From the NCBI RefSeq assembly GCF_029891735.1, contig NZ_JANQDH010000002.1, positions 1-56,170 of the forward strand: a stretch of 56,170 nt of DNA, read 5' to 3'. The DNA is from Chrysosporum bergii ANA360D. GTDB lineage: Bacteria; Cyanobacteriota; Cyanobacteriia; Cyanobacteriales; Nostocaceae. Made by a program: the position numbers and the translations under genes. This document shows positions 8,282 to 17,470 of this stretch, piece by piece. Within the stretch, counting starts at the first letter, position 1. Each line of letters begins with the position of its first letter. The notes beneath the pieces were generated by a model. That model was given only the letters and a program-made list of their open reading frames with translations, did no database searches and was not told the DNA's origin.

Positions 8282-8508
8282 GGTGATTTCTCCATTTTTT
8301 TGAGCTTTTGCTTTAACTCATCTAGCTCTTGATAGATTTGATAAGTCGCAGTTGCCACATCCATAAGTTTTTTGTAATCTGTGGGCAAACCTTCGGCTAA
8401 ATCATGCAGATCCATTTTCATTTGACCTGCTTTACTATTAAGCCGCTTAATTTTAGTTTTTAGTTCTTCAATATTTGTTTGGCTCACTTGCAGACCACTC
8501 CTTCTCAT
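8278..8508 (-). CDS. CCE_0567/DUF683 family small nif protein
   Basis: A 76-aa, highly charged helical protein with heptad-like spacing in the N- and C-terminal thirds, consistent with an antiparallel coiled coil. It is the small protein normally found between the NifX-associated DUF269 gene and nifW in nif clusters. Its biochemical role is not established. It overlaps nifW by 4 nt. Confidence 0.85.
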   Translation of the reverse strand: MRRSGLQVSQTNIEELKTKIKRLNSKAGQMKMDLHDLAEGLPTDYKKLMDVATATYQIYQELDELKQKLKKMEKSP

Positions 8509-8533
8509 GACAGAAAATCCAGATCAGGCAGTT

Positions 8534-9010
8534 TTAAAGTTTACCTACTTCTGGGTAAGTCTGTCCTAACTCAACTCCTTTTTTGACATAAGTTTCTCCC
8601 TCTTCTGCCAGTTTTTCTAGGGATTCAAAACCAAACCTGTGAGCATCACGCAAGGTTTTTTTAGTCAGCAAAAGACGACCAGAAAAAACCAGCGCCCAGC
8701 CGAAGCCTTCATGACTCAAATCCAGCACTACTTGAGAAATTAGTCCTGTTTCTTGTTCAATCCGAGCCGCTATCGCTCGGAAAAATGCCATAATTCGAGA
8801 CTGAGTAACCGCGTCAACTTCACCCTCTAGAGAAATTTCCCGTTTCTTTTGTTTGCTAACTACAAAAGGTTTGAGTATTAGTTCATCAGACCAATTACGA
8901 TAAACTCCATAAGTATCTTGTCCGCGAATTTGTTGTACTAATGTCTTGAGAAAACCAGAGTTTAACACAACTGTATTGTTGCTTCCGTTCACACTATTAT
9001 CTGTACTCAT
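8534..9010 (-). CDS. NifX-associated nitrogen fixation protein (DUF269)
   Basis: The 158-aa soluble protein matches the DUF269 family in length and in the FLKTLVQQIRGQDTYGVYRNW region near the start. The family is found almost only next to nifX. It is placed between nifX and the DUF683 gene, with 20-25 bp spacers on each side. A role in nitrogenase cofactor handling is inferred from this constant neighbourhood only. Confidence 0.9.
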   Translation of the reverse strand: MSTDNSVNGSNNTVVLNSGFLKTLVQQIRGQDTYGVYRNWSDELILKPFVVSKQKKREISLEGEVDAVTQSRIMAFFRAIAARIEQETGLISQVVLDLSHEGFGWALVFSGRLLLTKKTLRDAHRFGFESLEKLAEEGETYVKKGVELGQTYPEVGKL

Positions 9011-9030
9011 ACCGTCACTTTAAATTCAAA

Positions 9031-9420
9031 TTAATCTGCAAAGTTGGGAGTAGTTTGTCTTAAAGCTTTACGTAACCAAGGCGGGGGATTACCCTTGAGA
9101 GTTTGTACCAGTTTATTCAGGACTTCATTAATTTCCTCAGATTCTGATTTAGCTTTGACTGGGGTTACGCCTTTCTTAATTAAACGCGCCGCAGCACTAC
9201 CACCAATAGCCGCAACATAAACGATGGTACAATCAACTAAAGCATCAAGTTTAGGAGTGATTTTATCTTCATTCCCATCTTCTTTAAGGTCACCATCAAA
9301 TGTCAGAGTTTGCAGAAATTGATATCCCTGATCAGAGATTTCATAAACATCAATTTCCCTCGCCCATCCAAAGTGAGCATTAATGTGAACTCGGTCACTT
9401 GTCGTAAAAGCAATTTTCAT
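9031..9420 (-). CDS. nifX: nitrogenase cofactor carrier NifX
   Basis: The 129-aa protein begins MKIAFTTSD and has the H-F-G-W segment (residues 17-20) typical of the dinitrogenase Fe-Mo cofactor-binding fold. The central region is DALVDCTIVYVAAIGGSAA. NifX binds NifB-co and the FeMo-co precursor and passes them to NifEN. It follows nifN by 56 bp in the same operon. The ATG is preceded by a GGAAAAG ribosome binding site. Confidence 0.93.
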   Translation of the reverse strand: MKIAFTTSDRVHINAHFGWAREIDVYEISDQGYQFLQTLTFDGDLKEDGNEDKITPKLDALVDCTIVYVAAIGGSAAARLIKKGVTPVKAKSESEEINEVLNKLVQTLKGNPPPWLRKALRQTTPNFAD

Positions 9421-9476
9421 TTTCTTTTCCAGGATCGGGTATTAGTTATTGACTATGGAGAAAAAATTGATTCTGA

Positions 9477-10802
9477 TTACTCAGATACCAGTTGCCATAA
9501 ATGCTTAACTCTCTCTTCTTCGGCTGCTACAAATAAGTTACCCATGCCAAATAAAAGCTCCATTGTGCCTCGATAGCCAACTTTAGTAAAGTATCCATTA
9601 CCTAAACGGTCGTAAATAGGAATACCTAAACGATAAAGAGGAATGGCAAGACGTTTAGCCATCGCACCTAGATGAGAATTACCAATCAACAAATCAGACC
9701 CCTCAGCTAGTTGCTCAAAATCATCTAAATCGCCAATGGTGACACTTTTAACCGGGAGTTTTTCTAGTAAAGGCGATCGCGTAGTTGTCACCACACCATG
9801 AATTTGAGTCCCCATGGATTGCAAAAAGTGGACCATCGACCATAATAAATCTGGTTCCAAAGCCAAAGAAACCCGCTTGGCACCAAAATAAAAATGAGTA
9901 TCTAGCATGGCATCTTGCAGCTGGCGACGTTGGCGACGGTACTTTTGTGGTACACTGTTACTGCTAAGAATAGCCAAAGCTTGCAAAAACTCATCCACTG
10001 GTTCCAGTCCAGTTAATTCACCAAACACCTCATAAGGGATGTTAAATCTGTCCTCTAGGATTTTAGCCGCGGGTCGCATGCTCTCCCCCAGAGCGATGGT
10101 AAAAGCAGAACTACCCACATCTCGTAACTGTTTGAAAGTAGTACCACTGGCTGTAATGGCACTATAACCATCTTCTAAATGACCATCCAGAGCAGCCCCC
10201 AAATCAGGTACAAAAATTGGCACCAAGCCAAAAGCAGTCACCATTTCTTTGATTTCCTGCACATCTCCTGGTGTCAGAGATGGACCAGCCAAAATCGTTA
10301 CTTGCTCAGTTCTAATACCACCAGCTTGAGGAATTTCCCTAACTATACTTTCCACAGCTGATGCAAAGCCATCTTGCAGCGCCCCCTTAAAATCTGGAGT
10401 AGAAGCAAATATAATAGGTAAGTGATTTAGTTCAGGATGGCGCTGGCGAATTTCTTTTATAAAACGCTCTAGCTCATCTCCTCTAGTTTCCGTTAGCCCT
10501 GTACTACATAAACCAATAATTTCTGGTTGCACCTTTTCTACTAAAGTGAGAATAGCTTGTTCCACATTATCCTCACCCCCCAAAATAGTGGTGACCTCCG
10601 TCATGGCTGTAGTGGCCAAGGGAATAGCTTCCCGAAAATGCCGTACAAGCACAACTTTGGCAAAAGCAGTACAACCTTGGGAACCGTGGAACAGGGGTAT
10701 CATTCCTTTCAAGCCCAAAAAAGCTAAAGATGCACCCAAAGCCTGGCTTTGCTTGAGAGGATTAACTGTCAGTGGTTTATTGGGAAAATTAACAATCGCC
10801 AT
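9477..10802 (-). CDS. nifN: nitrogenase cofactor scaffold subunit NifN
   Basis: This 441-aa protein belongs to the NifK-like family. The conserved N-terminal region holds KPLTVNPLKQSQALGASLAFLG split by a Cys-containing HGSQGCTAF motif (Cys44), then CSTGLTETRGDD-like residues. NifN pairs with NifE in the scaffold where FeMo-co is completed. It lies 184 bp after nifE and before nifX. Length is normal and no interruption is seen. Confidence 0.95.
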   Translation of the reverse strand: MAIVNFPNKPLTVNPLKQSQALGASLAFLGLKGMIPLFHGSQGCTAFAKVVLVRHFREAIPLATTAMTEVTTILGGEDNVEQAILTLVEKVQPEIIGLCSTGLTETRGDELERFIKEIRQRHPELNHLPIIFASTPDFKGALQDGFASAVESIVREIPQAGGIRTEQVTILAGPSLTPGDVQEIKEMVTAFGLVPIFVPDLGAALDGHLEDGYSAITASGTTFKQLRDVGSSAFTIALGESMRPAAKILEDRFNIPYEVFGELTGLEPVDEFLQALAILSSNSVPQKYRRQRRQLQDAMLDTHFYFGAKRVSLALEPDLLWSMVHFLQSMGTQIHGVVTTTRSPLLEKLPVKSVTIGDLDDFEQLAEGSDLLIGNSHLGAMAKRLAIPLYRLGIPIYDRLGNGYFTKVGYRGTMELLFGMGNLFVAAEEERVKHLWQLVSE

Positions 10803-10986
10803 GGCGTTTATACTTACTTAGGGTTGGCTGAAAAACTCTTATAGTGGTAGAGAACAGGGAACAGGGTTGTAAAGATTTCTCAAGTCTTATTCCAGCACCT
10901 TTTAACTTCTCAGGTACAATAATTCTTGATATATCTTGATATATTCAGCCAGAGCTTATTCTTCAAATCCTGCCCCCTGGACTTTT

Positions 10987-12366
10987 TCATCTCTCGGTTT
11001 CTTCCCAAGGAGCAGGCTTACGTATTTGTTCCCAAATGGGGCTATAAAGAGCTTCATACAATTCCCGTGCCATCTCCACCATACCCACATAACCTGCATA
11101 AGGATGGTGACGCTCTTGGTTGATATCAAGAAAAGGAATCCGGGCTTTAAGGGCAGTGTATTGGTTACGACCACCAGCAATTAACATATCAGCGCCAGTG
11201 TCCTTCACCAGTTTTAACAACTCTTTGGCGTTGCCCTTTTCCATCATGATGCCATCCTTACCAATCAACTTTTTAATCCGGGCTTTATCTTCCTCAGTGC
11301 TTTTTCTGGTACTGGTGGCAACAACTTCTATTCCTAAATCCTTAGCTGCGGAAATAATTGACCAACTCTTAACACCACCTGTATACAATACAACCCGCTT
11401 ACCTTGGAGTCTAGCGCGATAGGGGGCTAAAGCCAAATCAAGGGCAGTAGTTTCTTCAGTAATCAGCTTTTCCGTGCGTTCCTGTAAATCAGCATCACCC
11501 AACTTAGCAGCAATATTCCGCAGACAACGATTCATATCATCGATGCCATAAAAAGACTCCTCAATATAAGGAATGTTGTAGCGTTCCTCCATCTTGCGGG
11601 CCATATTCAGCAAAGCCCGTGAGCAAATCATTACATTCAGCTTGGCACGGTGGGCGTAACGAACCTCGTCATAACGAGCATCCCCGGTTATTTTGGATAA
11701 AACACGAATACCTAACTTTTCTAGCAGTGGTGTGACTCCCCACATTTCTCCGGCGATGTTGTACTCACCGATTAAGTTAATATCATAAGGTGTAGTTGTT
11801 TCCGGTTCTGCTGTACCAACTACATATTCTAGTAAAGCCTCCCCCGCGAAACGGTTACCTAAATTTTTACTGCCAATAAATCCAGGAGCAATCACGGGAA
11901 TCACAGGAGTGCCGGTTTTTTCCCCAGCAGCCTTACACACAGCTTCCATATCATCGCCAATCAAAGCTGTTACACAGGTAGCATAGACGAAAATTGCAGC
12001 CGGGTGGTAACGTTGTTGAAGTTCAACAATTGCTTGATAAAGCTTTTTCTCACCCCCAAAAATCACATCATTCTCACTCAAGTCAGTGGTAAAGCCCATC
12101 TTGTAGAGTTGCGGGCCAGAGGAGAGACTGCCACGACTACCCCAAGAATTACCAGCACAGGCAATAGGCCCGTGGACTAAATGAGCAGCATCAGTAATTG
12201 GCACCAGGGCAATCATTGCACCATCAAAAGCACAGCCTCCTTGAGCCGCTCCCGGTTGAGCTTGTTGAGTGCAAGATTTATTTTTCTTTTCTCTTTGTTT
12301 ATGTTGATTATGTTCACATCCTGATTCACTGAGCAGCTCGTTAATTTTACCTTGGGTACTTTTCAT
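10987..12366 (-). CDS. nifE: nitrogenase cofactor scaffold subunit NifE
   Basis: The 459-aa product is NifD-like. It has CAFDGAM near residues 46-52, the [12 protein letters not shown] motif, [12 protein letters not shown], and a C-terminal HHPYAGYVG where NifD has its cofactor histidine. NifEN is the scaffold for final FeMo-co assembly. A Lys/Gln/Ser-rich N-terminal leader (about residues 15-37) is longer than in many relatives. nifE elements are known in other cyanobacteria, but this frame is intact. Confidence 0.96.
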   Translation of the reverse strand: MKSTQGKINELLSESGCEHNQHKQREKKNKSCTQQAQPGAAQGGCAFDGAMIALVPITDAAHLVHGPIACAGNSWGSRGSLSSGPQLYKMGFTTDLSENDVIFGGEKKLYQAIVELQQRYHPAAIFVYATCVTALIGDDMEAVCKAAGEKTGTPVIPVIAPGFIGSKNLGNRFAGEALLEYVVGTAEPETTTPYDINLIGEYNIAGEMWGVTPLLEKLGIRVLSKITGDARYDEVRYAHRAKLNVMICSRALLNMARKMEERYNIPYIEESFYGIDDMNRCLRNIAAKLGDADLQERTEKLITEETTALDLALAPYRARLQGKRVVLYTGGVKSWSIISAAKDLGIEVVATSTRKSTEEDKARIKKLIGKDGIMMEKGNAKELLKLVKDTGADMLIAGGRNQYTALKARIPFLDINQERHHPYAGYVGMVEMARELYEALYSPIWEQIRKPAPWEETER

Positions 12367-12519
12367 CTCTCTTCTCTTGCTGGATCGACAGTGTTAATAT
12401 TAGTTATTAGTCTATGGACTTCCTGCAAAAATCTTGTTTATTAGTGTTCTTCTGTGGTGTAGTTTTGATCAAATTGACTTTTGCAAGATACTTAATCTGT
12501 AATCAGTAGAGGCAAGTAT

Positions 12520-12864
12520 TTAACAAATGTATTTCGTGATATCCTGGCCACACTCATCAGCAAGATAAGATAAAGCCCTAAAACGTATTGCCACCAACTC
12601 GTCATACAAGGGATTTAGTTTACATAGCGCTGGAATATGAAAAGTCCGCCCCAATAAATCAATATTCCTCTCAAAAGGACAACAGCAAGGAATTACTTGA
12701 CAAATTACATGGGCAATGCGATAATTTTTAATGGAAACTCTATTGAGCCAATCACGCACGGGATTGAGCAATGATTGATTGAGCAAATTATTCAACCATC
12801 CTGATTTTGTATGGTTGGGTGGATGATAACTAGGATGAGAGTGAGTGTGATTGATAGTTGTCAT
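12520..12864 (-). CDS. Mo-dependent nitrogenase C-terminal domain protein
   Basis: The 114-aa protein has a His-rich N-terminus (several HxH/HP steps in the first 20 residues). It continues into the Mo_nitro_C domain: NPVRDWLNRVSI, then an Ile/Cys-rich segment ending VIPCCCPFER, then ELVAIRFRALSYLADECG. The domain name comes from its occurrence with nif genes; its function is not known. Its location between nifK and nifE is the usual one in Nostoc relatives. The His- and Cys-rich parts suggest metal binding, which is inference. Confidence 0.8.
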   Translation of the reverse strand: MTTINHTHSHPSYHPPNHTKSGWLNNLLNQSLLNPVRDWLNRVSIKNYRIAHVICQVIPCCCPFERNIDLLGRTFHIPALCKLNPLYDELVAIRFRALSYLADECGQDITKYIC

Positions 12865-13049
12865 GATATATACCTCATATCAATGCTAAAAAGACCAAGA
12901 AAAGTAAGTTGGAGATTAGGGATTGGGGATTGGCTATTGAGAATAGCTATTGAGAATATATTTACTCCCAGTGCCTAGTTACGATTCCCCAATCACCAGT
13001 TTTTATGTCCCCTCCTTACCCTCAATTAGCACACTGCGTACAGCAATTC

Positions 13050-14585
13050 TTAACGAATTAAGTCGTAAGAAATATCAGTCTTAGAAGGAATATTGGTGTT
13101 GCGATCGATTTCTTCAAAGATTGTATTCACAATCCAGTTGAGGAGGTTGATTACACCTTGGTAGCCAATGGTGCTGTAGCGGTGTAAGTGATGGCGATCC
13201 ATGATAGGATAACCGATTCTGACCAAGGGAACCTTACAATCACGCCACAGGTACTTACCGTAAGAGTTACCAATTAGTAAATCTACTGGTTCTGTGAACA
13301 ATAAAGAACGCATATGCCACAGGTCTTTACCACCCCAGATGGTTGCGCCTTGACCGAAAGGACTAGAATTTAACAACTCTTTAAGTTCTTTCTCAAACAC
13401 TTCGTTAGTGTTGTGAACTAGGATATGCACGGGTTCTGCACCCATTTCTAACATGAAACCAACTACACTGTATACTAAGTCAGGTTCACCGTAGATAGCA
13501 AAGCGCTTTCCGTGAATCCATGAGTGGGAGTCGGTCATGGCATCAACTGCGCGACCCCGTTCGATTTCCAATTCTTCGGGAATGGGCTTACCACTTAATT
13601 CGCTGAGTTTCATTAAGAACTCGTCAGTAGCCTTAATACCCCAAGGGCGAGAAACTACAGTTGGTTGATTCCACTCTTTTTCAATGTACTCACGGGTTTT
13701 GACGGTGGAATGTGCTTGCAGAGCAACTGTAACTTTAGCGTTGATAGAATCTGCTGCATCTTCCAATTTAGTACCACCTGGATACATATCAAACTCACCA
13801 GTGTTAGGTGAATCCAAGTAGTCGCTGTTTTCAGCCAAAATGGTGTAGTCAAAACCAAACAAAGAAGCAATACGCTTCAATTCGCGGTTGTTACCTACAT
13901 AGGTATCAAAACCTGGGATAAAGTTGATTTTGCCATTGTTGATTTGTTTCTTCTTACCGGCAGTTAGGCAAGAAAGAATACCCTTCATCATGTTGTCGTA
14001 ACCAGTGATGTGGGAACCAACAAAGCTAGGAGTGTGAGCGTAAGGTACCGGGAAATCTTGAGGAACAGAACCAGCATTTTTAGCGTTGTTGATGAAAGCT
14101 TGTAAGTCGTCACCAATTACTTCTGCCATACAAGTGGTGCAGACAGCAATCATCTTGGGCTTGTAGAGTTGATAAGAGTTAGCCAACCCATCAATCATGT
14201 TCTGCATACCACCAAACACCGCAGCGTCTTCAGTCATGGAAGAAGACACACCAGAAAATGGTTCTTTATAGTGACGGGTTAAGTGAGTACGGAAGTATGC
14301 AACGCAACCTTGGGAACCTTGTACAAAAGGTAAAGTACCTTCAAAACCCACAGCCGCAAAAATTGCGCCCAAAGGTTGACAGCCCTTAGCAGGGTTAATG
14401 GTTAATGCTTCCCGAGCAAAGTTCTTTTCACGGTATTCCCAACCCTTAGTCCATTCAGCAACTCGCGCAACTTCTTCTGCGCTGTGACCGTTTTCAAATT
14501 CCTTTTTGTTTTGGAATAGTTGTTGGTATTCTGGTTGGTGGAATAACTCAACGTGGTCTTGAATTTTTTCTGGATTCTGAGGCAT
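13050..14585 (-). CDS. nifK: nitrogenase MoFe protein beta chain NifK
   Basis: The 511-aa product is full length. P-cluster ligands are visible at Cys69 (KGCQPLGA), Cys94 (SQGCVAYF) and Cys152 (CTTCMAEV). NifK pairs with NifD in the alpha2-beta2 dinitrogenase. The gene lies 199 bp downstream of the restored nifD end, so its transcription from the nifH promoter would run through both insertion elements unless they are removed. The frame itself is uninterrupted. Confidence 0.97.
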   Translation of the reverse strand: MPQNPEKIQDHVELFHQPEYQQLFQNKKEFENGHSAEEVARVAEWTKGWEYREKNFAREALTINPAKGCQPLGAIFAAVGFEGTLPFVQGSQGCVAYFRTHLTRHYKEPFSGVSSSMTEDAAVFGGMQNMIDGLANSYQLYKPKMIAVCTTCMAEVIGDDLQAFINNAKNAGSVPQDFPVPYAHTPSFVGSHITGYDNMMKGILSCLTAGKKKQINNGKINFIPGFDTYVGNNRELKRIASLFGFDYTILAENSDYLDSPNTGEFDMYPGGTKLEDAADSINAKVTVALQAHSTVKTREYIEKEWNQPTVVSRPWGIKATDEFLMKLSELSGKPIPEELEIERGRAVDAMTDSHSWIHGKRFAIYGEPDLVYSVVGFMLEMGAEPVHILVHNTNEVFEKELKELLNSSPFGQGATIWGGKDLWHMRSLLFTEPVDLLIGNSYGKYLWRDCKVPLVRIGYPIMDRHHLHRYSTIGYQGVINLLNWIVNTIFEEIDRNTNIPSKTDISYDLIR

Positions 14586-14784
14586 TTCTGGTTCTCCAAG
14601 TTTACTGAAGTCATTCGTTAGTATTTGAGGAAGTTTTGGCGGCGGGTGGGAATATCACTCAAAATTCAGAATGCAAAAATCAAAATACATACTTTTAACT
14701 TTTGAATTTTGAAATTTGAATTCCTCACTCCCGCCCCTGGGGCTAAAACCCCAGGTTATCCCCACTTATTCCGTTTCCATATCC

Positions 14785-14931
14785 CTAAGCAATAGCTTTA
14801 GCTTTAGCCTTAACTTCAGCTTTCTTGCTCCAGGGAGCGCCAATTAACCCCCAAGTTGGGCTATTGAGTGCTAAGTCCATATCACGAGCAAAGATAGCAA
14901 AGCCGTCATAACCGTGATAAGGGCCGGAGTA
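14785..14931 (-). CDS. nifD: nifD 3' segment, separated from the 5' part by an excision element
   Basis: Read on the minus strand, this segment encodes YSGP followed by the normal NifD C-terminus ([17 protein letters not shown] and on to a Lys/Ala-rich tail, stop TAG at 14785-14787). It has no start of its own. Its first 12 bp are identical to 17498-17509 inside the 5' part. Recombination there yields a 500-aa NifD: 456 residues from the 5' part plus 44 from here. Confidence 0.95.
   Translation of the reverse strand, partial: YSGPYHGYDGFAIFARDMDLALNSPTWGLIGAPWSKKAEVKAKAKAIA
14920..14931. repeat. nifD-element direct repeat, distal copy (attachment core)
   Basis: AGGGCCGGAGTA here is identical to 17498-17509. 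On the coding strand it reads TACTCCGGCCCT, encoding Tyr-Ser-Gly-Pro. The flanks differ on both sides, so 12 bp is the full identity. Recombination at this core keeps the reading frame. Confidence 0.93.
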
Positions 14932-15163
14932 TTTCTTGCCATGGTTTAATATTTCTAAATAACCTAATGTTTATGGTGAGCAGTGCTAGTGATAAACATT
15001 GTTTGTTATCAACAAATTTATTTTTAGCCTAAATATAGGCTAAACCATAATGATATATAACCAAAGTAGACATATAACTTAGGCTATTTCCAAAATGGAC
15101 TAACAAAATGGACTAACAAAATGGACTAATTGGTTCAAGTCTGCAACCACACCAAGAGAACAC

Positions 15164-16450
15164 ATGAGAACACAAGTATTAGTAGAGTTAGAACAAGTAA
15201 ATCTGCGCTTGAAATCTGCAAAGACGAAGGTAACCGTGAGAGAATCAAATGGAAGTCTGCAATTGCGGGCGACCTTACCAATTAAACCGGGAGACAAGGA
15301 CACAAAAGGAACAAGAAAAAAGCAATATAATCTCAGCTTGAATATTCCCGCCAACTTGGATGGACTCAAAACGGCTGAGGAAGAAGCTTATGAATTAGGC
15401 AAGTTAATCGCTAGAAAAACCTTTGAGTGGAATGATAAATATTTAGGCAATGAGGCGATTAAAAAAGAGTTTAAAACCATCGGTGAGCTACTAGCACAAT
15501 TTGAAGAGGAGTATTTTAAAACTCACAAACGCACCACCAAAAGTGAACATACTTTTTTTTATTATTTTTCCCGAACTCAACGATTTACTAATCTGGAAGA
15601 TTTAGCAACACCAGAAAATTTAATTAGTGCCATTGCAAAAATAGATAAGGAATGGGCAAGATATAACGCCACCAGAGCCATATCTGCATTTTGCCAGACA
15701 TTTAACATCAAAATAGATTTATCTCCATATTCTAAAATACCAGAAAAAAATTCCCGGAATATACCCACTGATGCTGAAATAGCCGCTGGAATTATTAAGT
15801 TTAAAGATTATTTAAAAAAACGAGGTAATCAAGTTAATCAAAATGTCAAAAATAGCTGGCAGCTTTGGCGCTGGACTTATGGAATGTTAGCAGTTTTTGG
15901 TTTGCGTCCACGGGAATTATTTATTAATCCTGATATTGATTGGTGGTTAAGTGAAGAAAATACAGATTTAACTTGGAAAGTCCATAAAAATTGCAAGACT
16001 GGAGAAAGACAAGCATTACCGTTATATAAACAATGGATTTTAGATTTTGACTTAAGAAATCCTAAATATTTAGAGATGTTGGCAGAGGTAATTGGTAAGA
16101 AAAATCAGAATAATTATGCAGAAATAACGGCATTAACTCAAAGAGTTAGTTGGTGGTTCCGTAAAATAGGCTTGGATTTTAAACCTTATGATTTACGTCA
16201 CGCTTGGGCAATTCGGGCGCATATTTTAGGGATACCAATAAAAGCGGCAGCGGATAATTTAGGCCATAGTGTGCAAGTGCATACTCAGACTTATCAGCGT
16301 TGGTTCTCTCTGGATATGCGGAAGTTAGCCATTAATCAGGCGTTGCATAAGAAGAATGAGGTTGAGTTAATGCGGGAGGAGAATGAAAGATTAAGGCTAG
16401 AGGTTGAGAAATTAAGAAGTTGTTTGAAATCTGCTTTACCAGAAATTTGA
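15164..16450 (+). CDS. xisA: XisA-like site-specific recombinase of the nifD element
   Basis: The 428-aa product is a tyrosine recombinase: Arg248 in FGLRPRE, the second box as Y342-D-L-R345 (Tyr where most members have His), LGHS, and the nucleophile Tyr377 in TQTYQRWF. A C-terminal coiled coil covers about residues 397-420. XisA excises the nifD element in developing heterocysts, and this gene lies inside such an element. It is clearly paralogous to the recombinase at 19646-20983: both share LPIKPGD near residue 45 and AEEEA..LGKLIARK near residues 72-87. The start ATG at 15164 is chosen because it matches the paralogue; no strong ribosome binding site is visible. It is transcribed opposite to nif. 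Confidence 0.93.
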   Translation: MRTQVLVELEQVNLRLKSAKTKVTVRESNGSLQLRATLPIKPGDKDTKGTRKKQYNLSLNIPANLDGLKTAEEEAYELGKLIARKTFEWNDKYLGNEAIKKEFKTIGELLAQFEEEYFKTHKRTTKSEHTFFYYFSRTQRFTNLEDLATPENLISAIAKIDKEWARYNATRAISAFCQTFNIKIDLSPYSKIPEKNSRNIPTDAEIAAGIIKFKDYLKKRGNQVNQNVKNSWQLWRWTYGMLAVFGLRPRELFINPDIDWWLSEENTDLTWKVHKNCKTGERQALPLYKQWILDFDLRNPKYLEMLAEVIGKKNQNNYAEITALTQRVSWWFRKIGLDFKPYDLRHAWAIRAHILGIPIKAAADNLGHSVQVHTQTYQRWFSLDMRKLAINQALHKKNEVELMREENERLRLEVEKLRSCLKSALPEI

Positions 16451-16473
16451 TTCTTTCAAAAAAATATTGTAAC

Positions 16474-16533
16474 ACAAGCATCCTGCTTGTTATTCAACAA
16501 AAATAACTCTTGTAACACAAGCATCCTGCTTGT
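16474..16533. repeat. two copies of a short hairpin repeat
   Basis: ACAAGCATCCTGCTTGT (7-bp perfect stem, 3-nt loop), preceded by TGTAAC, occurs at 16474-16490 and 16517-16533 just after the recombinase gene. It could act as its terminator. The same hairpin recurs in the tandem array at 16896 and at the right end of the nifH element. Confidence 0.8.
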
Positions 16534-16594
16534 TAATGATTTACCTCACCAAGCAGTAAAACCCCTATCATGTAGTAATACCCAGCTATGATAA

Positions 16595-16876
16595 TTATTG
16601 TCGCTGTTGATTTAACCAGGTTTGCAAATCCTCAACTGTGGTAAAGTCCAATAATTCCACTGCCAAAGCCTCCAACTGGTCTACACTCAGGTTTTGTAGC
16701 TCTTGGGCAATGGTAGCAGAAATACTACCAAAGCGATGATTTAACATCCGAGTAATTAACAGCAGTTCCCCTTCTATTTTGCCTTCTATTTTGCCTTCTA
16801 TTTTACCCTCTTGAACTGCTAACTCTCTATCCTGCTGATACAACGGTGCTAGTCTCATAATTATCTCCCTTAGCAT
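16595..16876 (-). pseudogene. C-terminal remnant of Rpn-type nuclease/transposase with DUF4351
   Basis: The 93-aa frame looks like the tail of the PD-(D/E)XK Rpn/transposase-like family. It has a charged linker with three in-frame GKIE repeats (near residues 23-36), then a DUF4351-like region, LLLITRMLNHRFGSI through LEALAVELLDF. The large N-terminal nuclease domain is absent, and upstream DNA is repeat sequence. It is flanked by copies of the hairpin repeat on both sides. Probably a decayed gene with no nuclease activity; a short expressed protein cannot be excluded. Confidence 0.65.
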
Positions 16877-16895
16877 TTATCAAACACGAAAACTC

Positions 16896-17226
16896 TTGTA
16901 ACACAAGCATCCTGCTTGTTAATGATTTACCTCACCAAGCAGCAAAACCCCTATCTAGCGATCGCTTTCCCGTAAATATAAAGGTCAACATACCCAGCTA
17001 TAATGATCATTGAAAAATTATTGTAACACAAGCATCCTGCTTGTTAATGATTTACCTCACCAAGCAGCAAAACCCCCATCTAGCGATCGCTTTGGCGTGA
17101 ATATGAAGGTTAACATACCCAGCTATAATGATCATTGAAAAATTATTGTAACACAAGCATCTTGCTTGTTAATGATTTACCTCACCAAGCAGCAAAACCC
17201 CCATCTAGCGATCGCTTTCCCGTAAA
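16896..17226. repeat. 125-bp tandem repeat, about 2.6 copies
   Basis: Units start at 16896, 17021 and 17146, each opening with TTGTAACACAAGCAT and containing the ACAAGCA/TGCTTGT hairpin plus a GCGATCGC site. The third unit breaks off near 17226. A shorter relative lies at 16510-16590, so the DUF4351 remnant sits between repeat copies. This is tandem duplication of a whole unit, not a CRISPR array. Confidence 0.88.
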
Positions 17227-17470
17227 GTGGCACTTTTACCACATCATTTTGATGAGATTTTCATGGAATTAATCTAAAAAAGCTGATGGAAAAAATGTTT
17301 ATCATCTAACAAATTTACCCATCAGCAAAATTTAACAATTATCCAAATACATATAAATTAAGATATTGATGATTGACTGTCAGCAACAAACAATGTTATT
17401 ATAGAACATGATAAATTTAATTTAGGCTAAAAATTAACCGGCTTTCATGCCACAACTGCAAAACCCTGAT

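Noticed and set aside
16896-17226. Regularly spaced repeats as a CRISPR array
   Set aside because: The whole 125-bp unit is duplicated, including the part between hairpins, so there are no unique spacers, and no cas genes are present.
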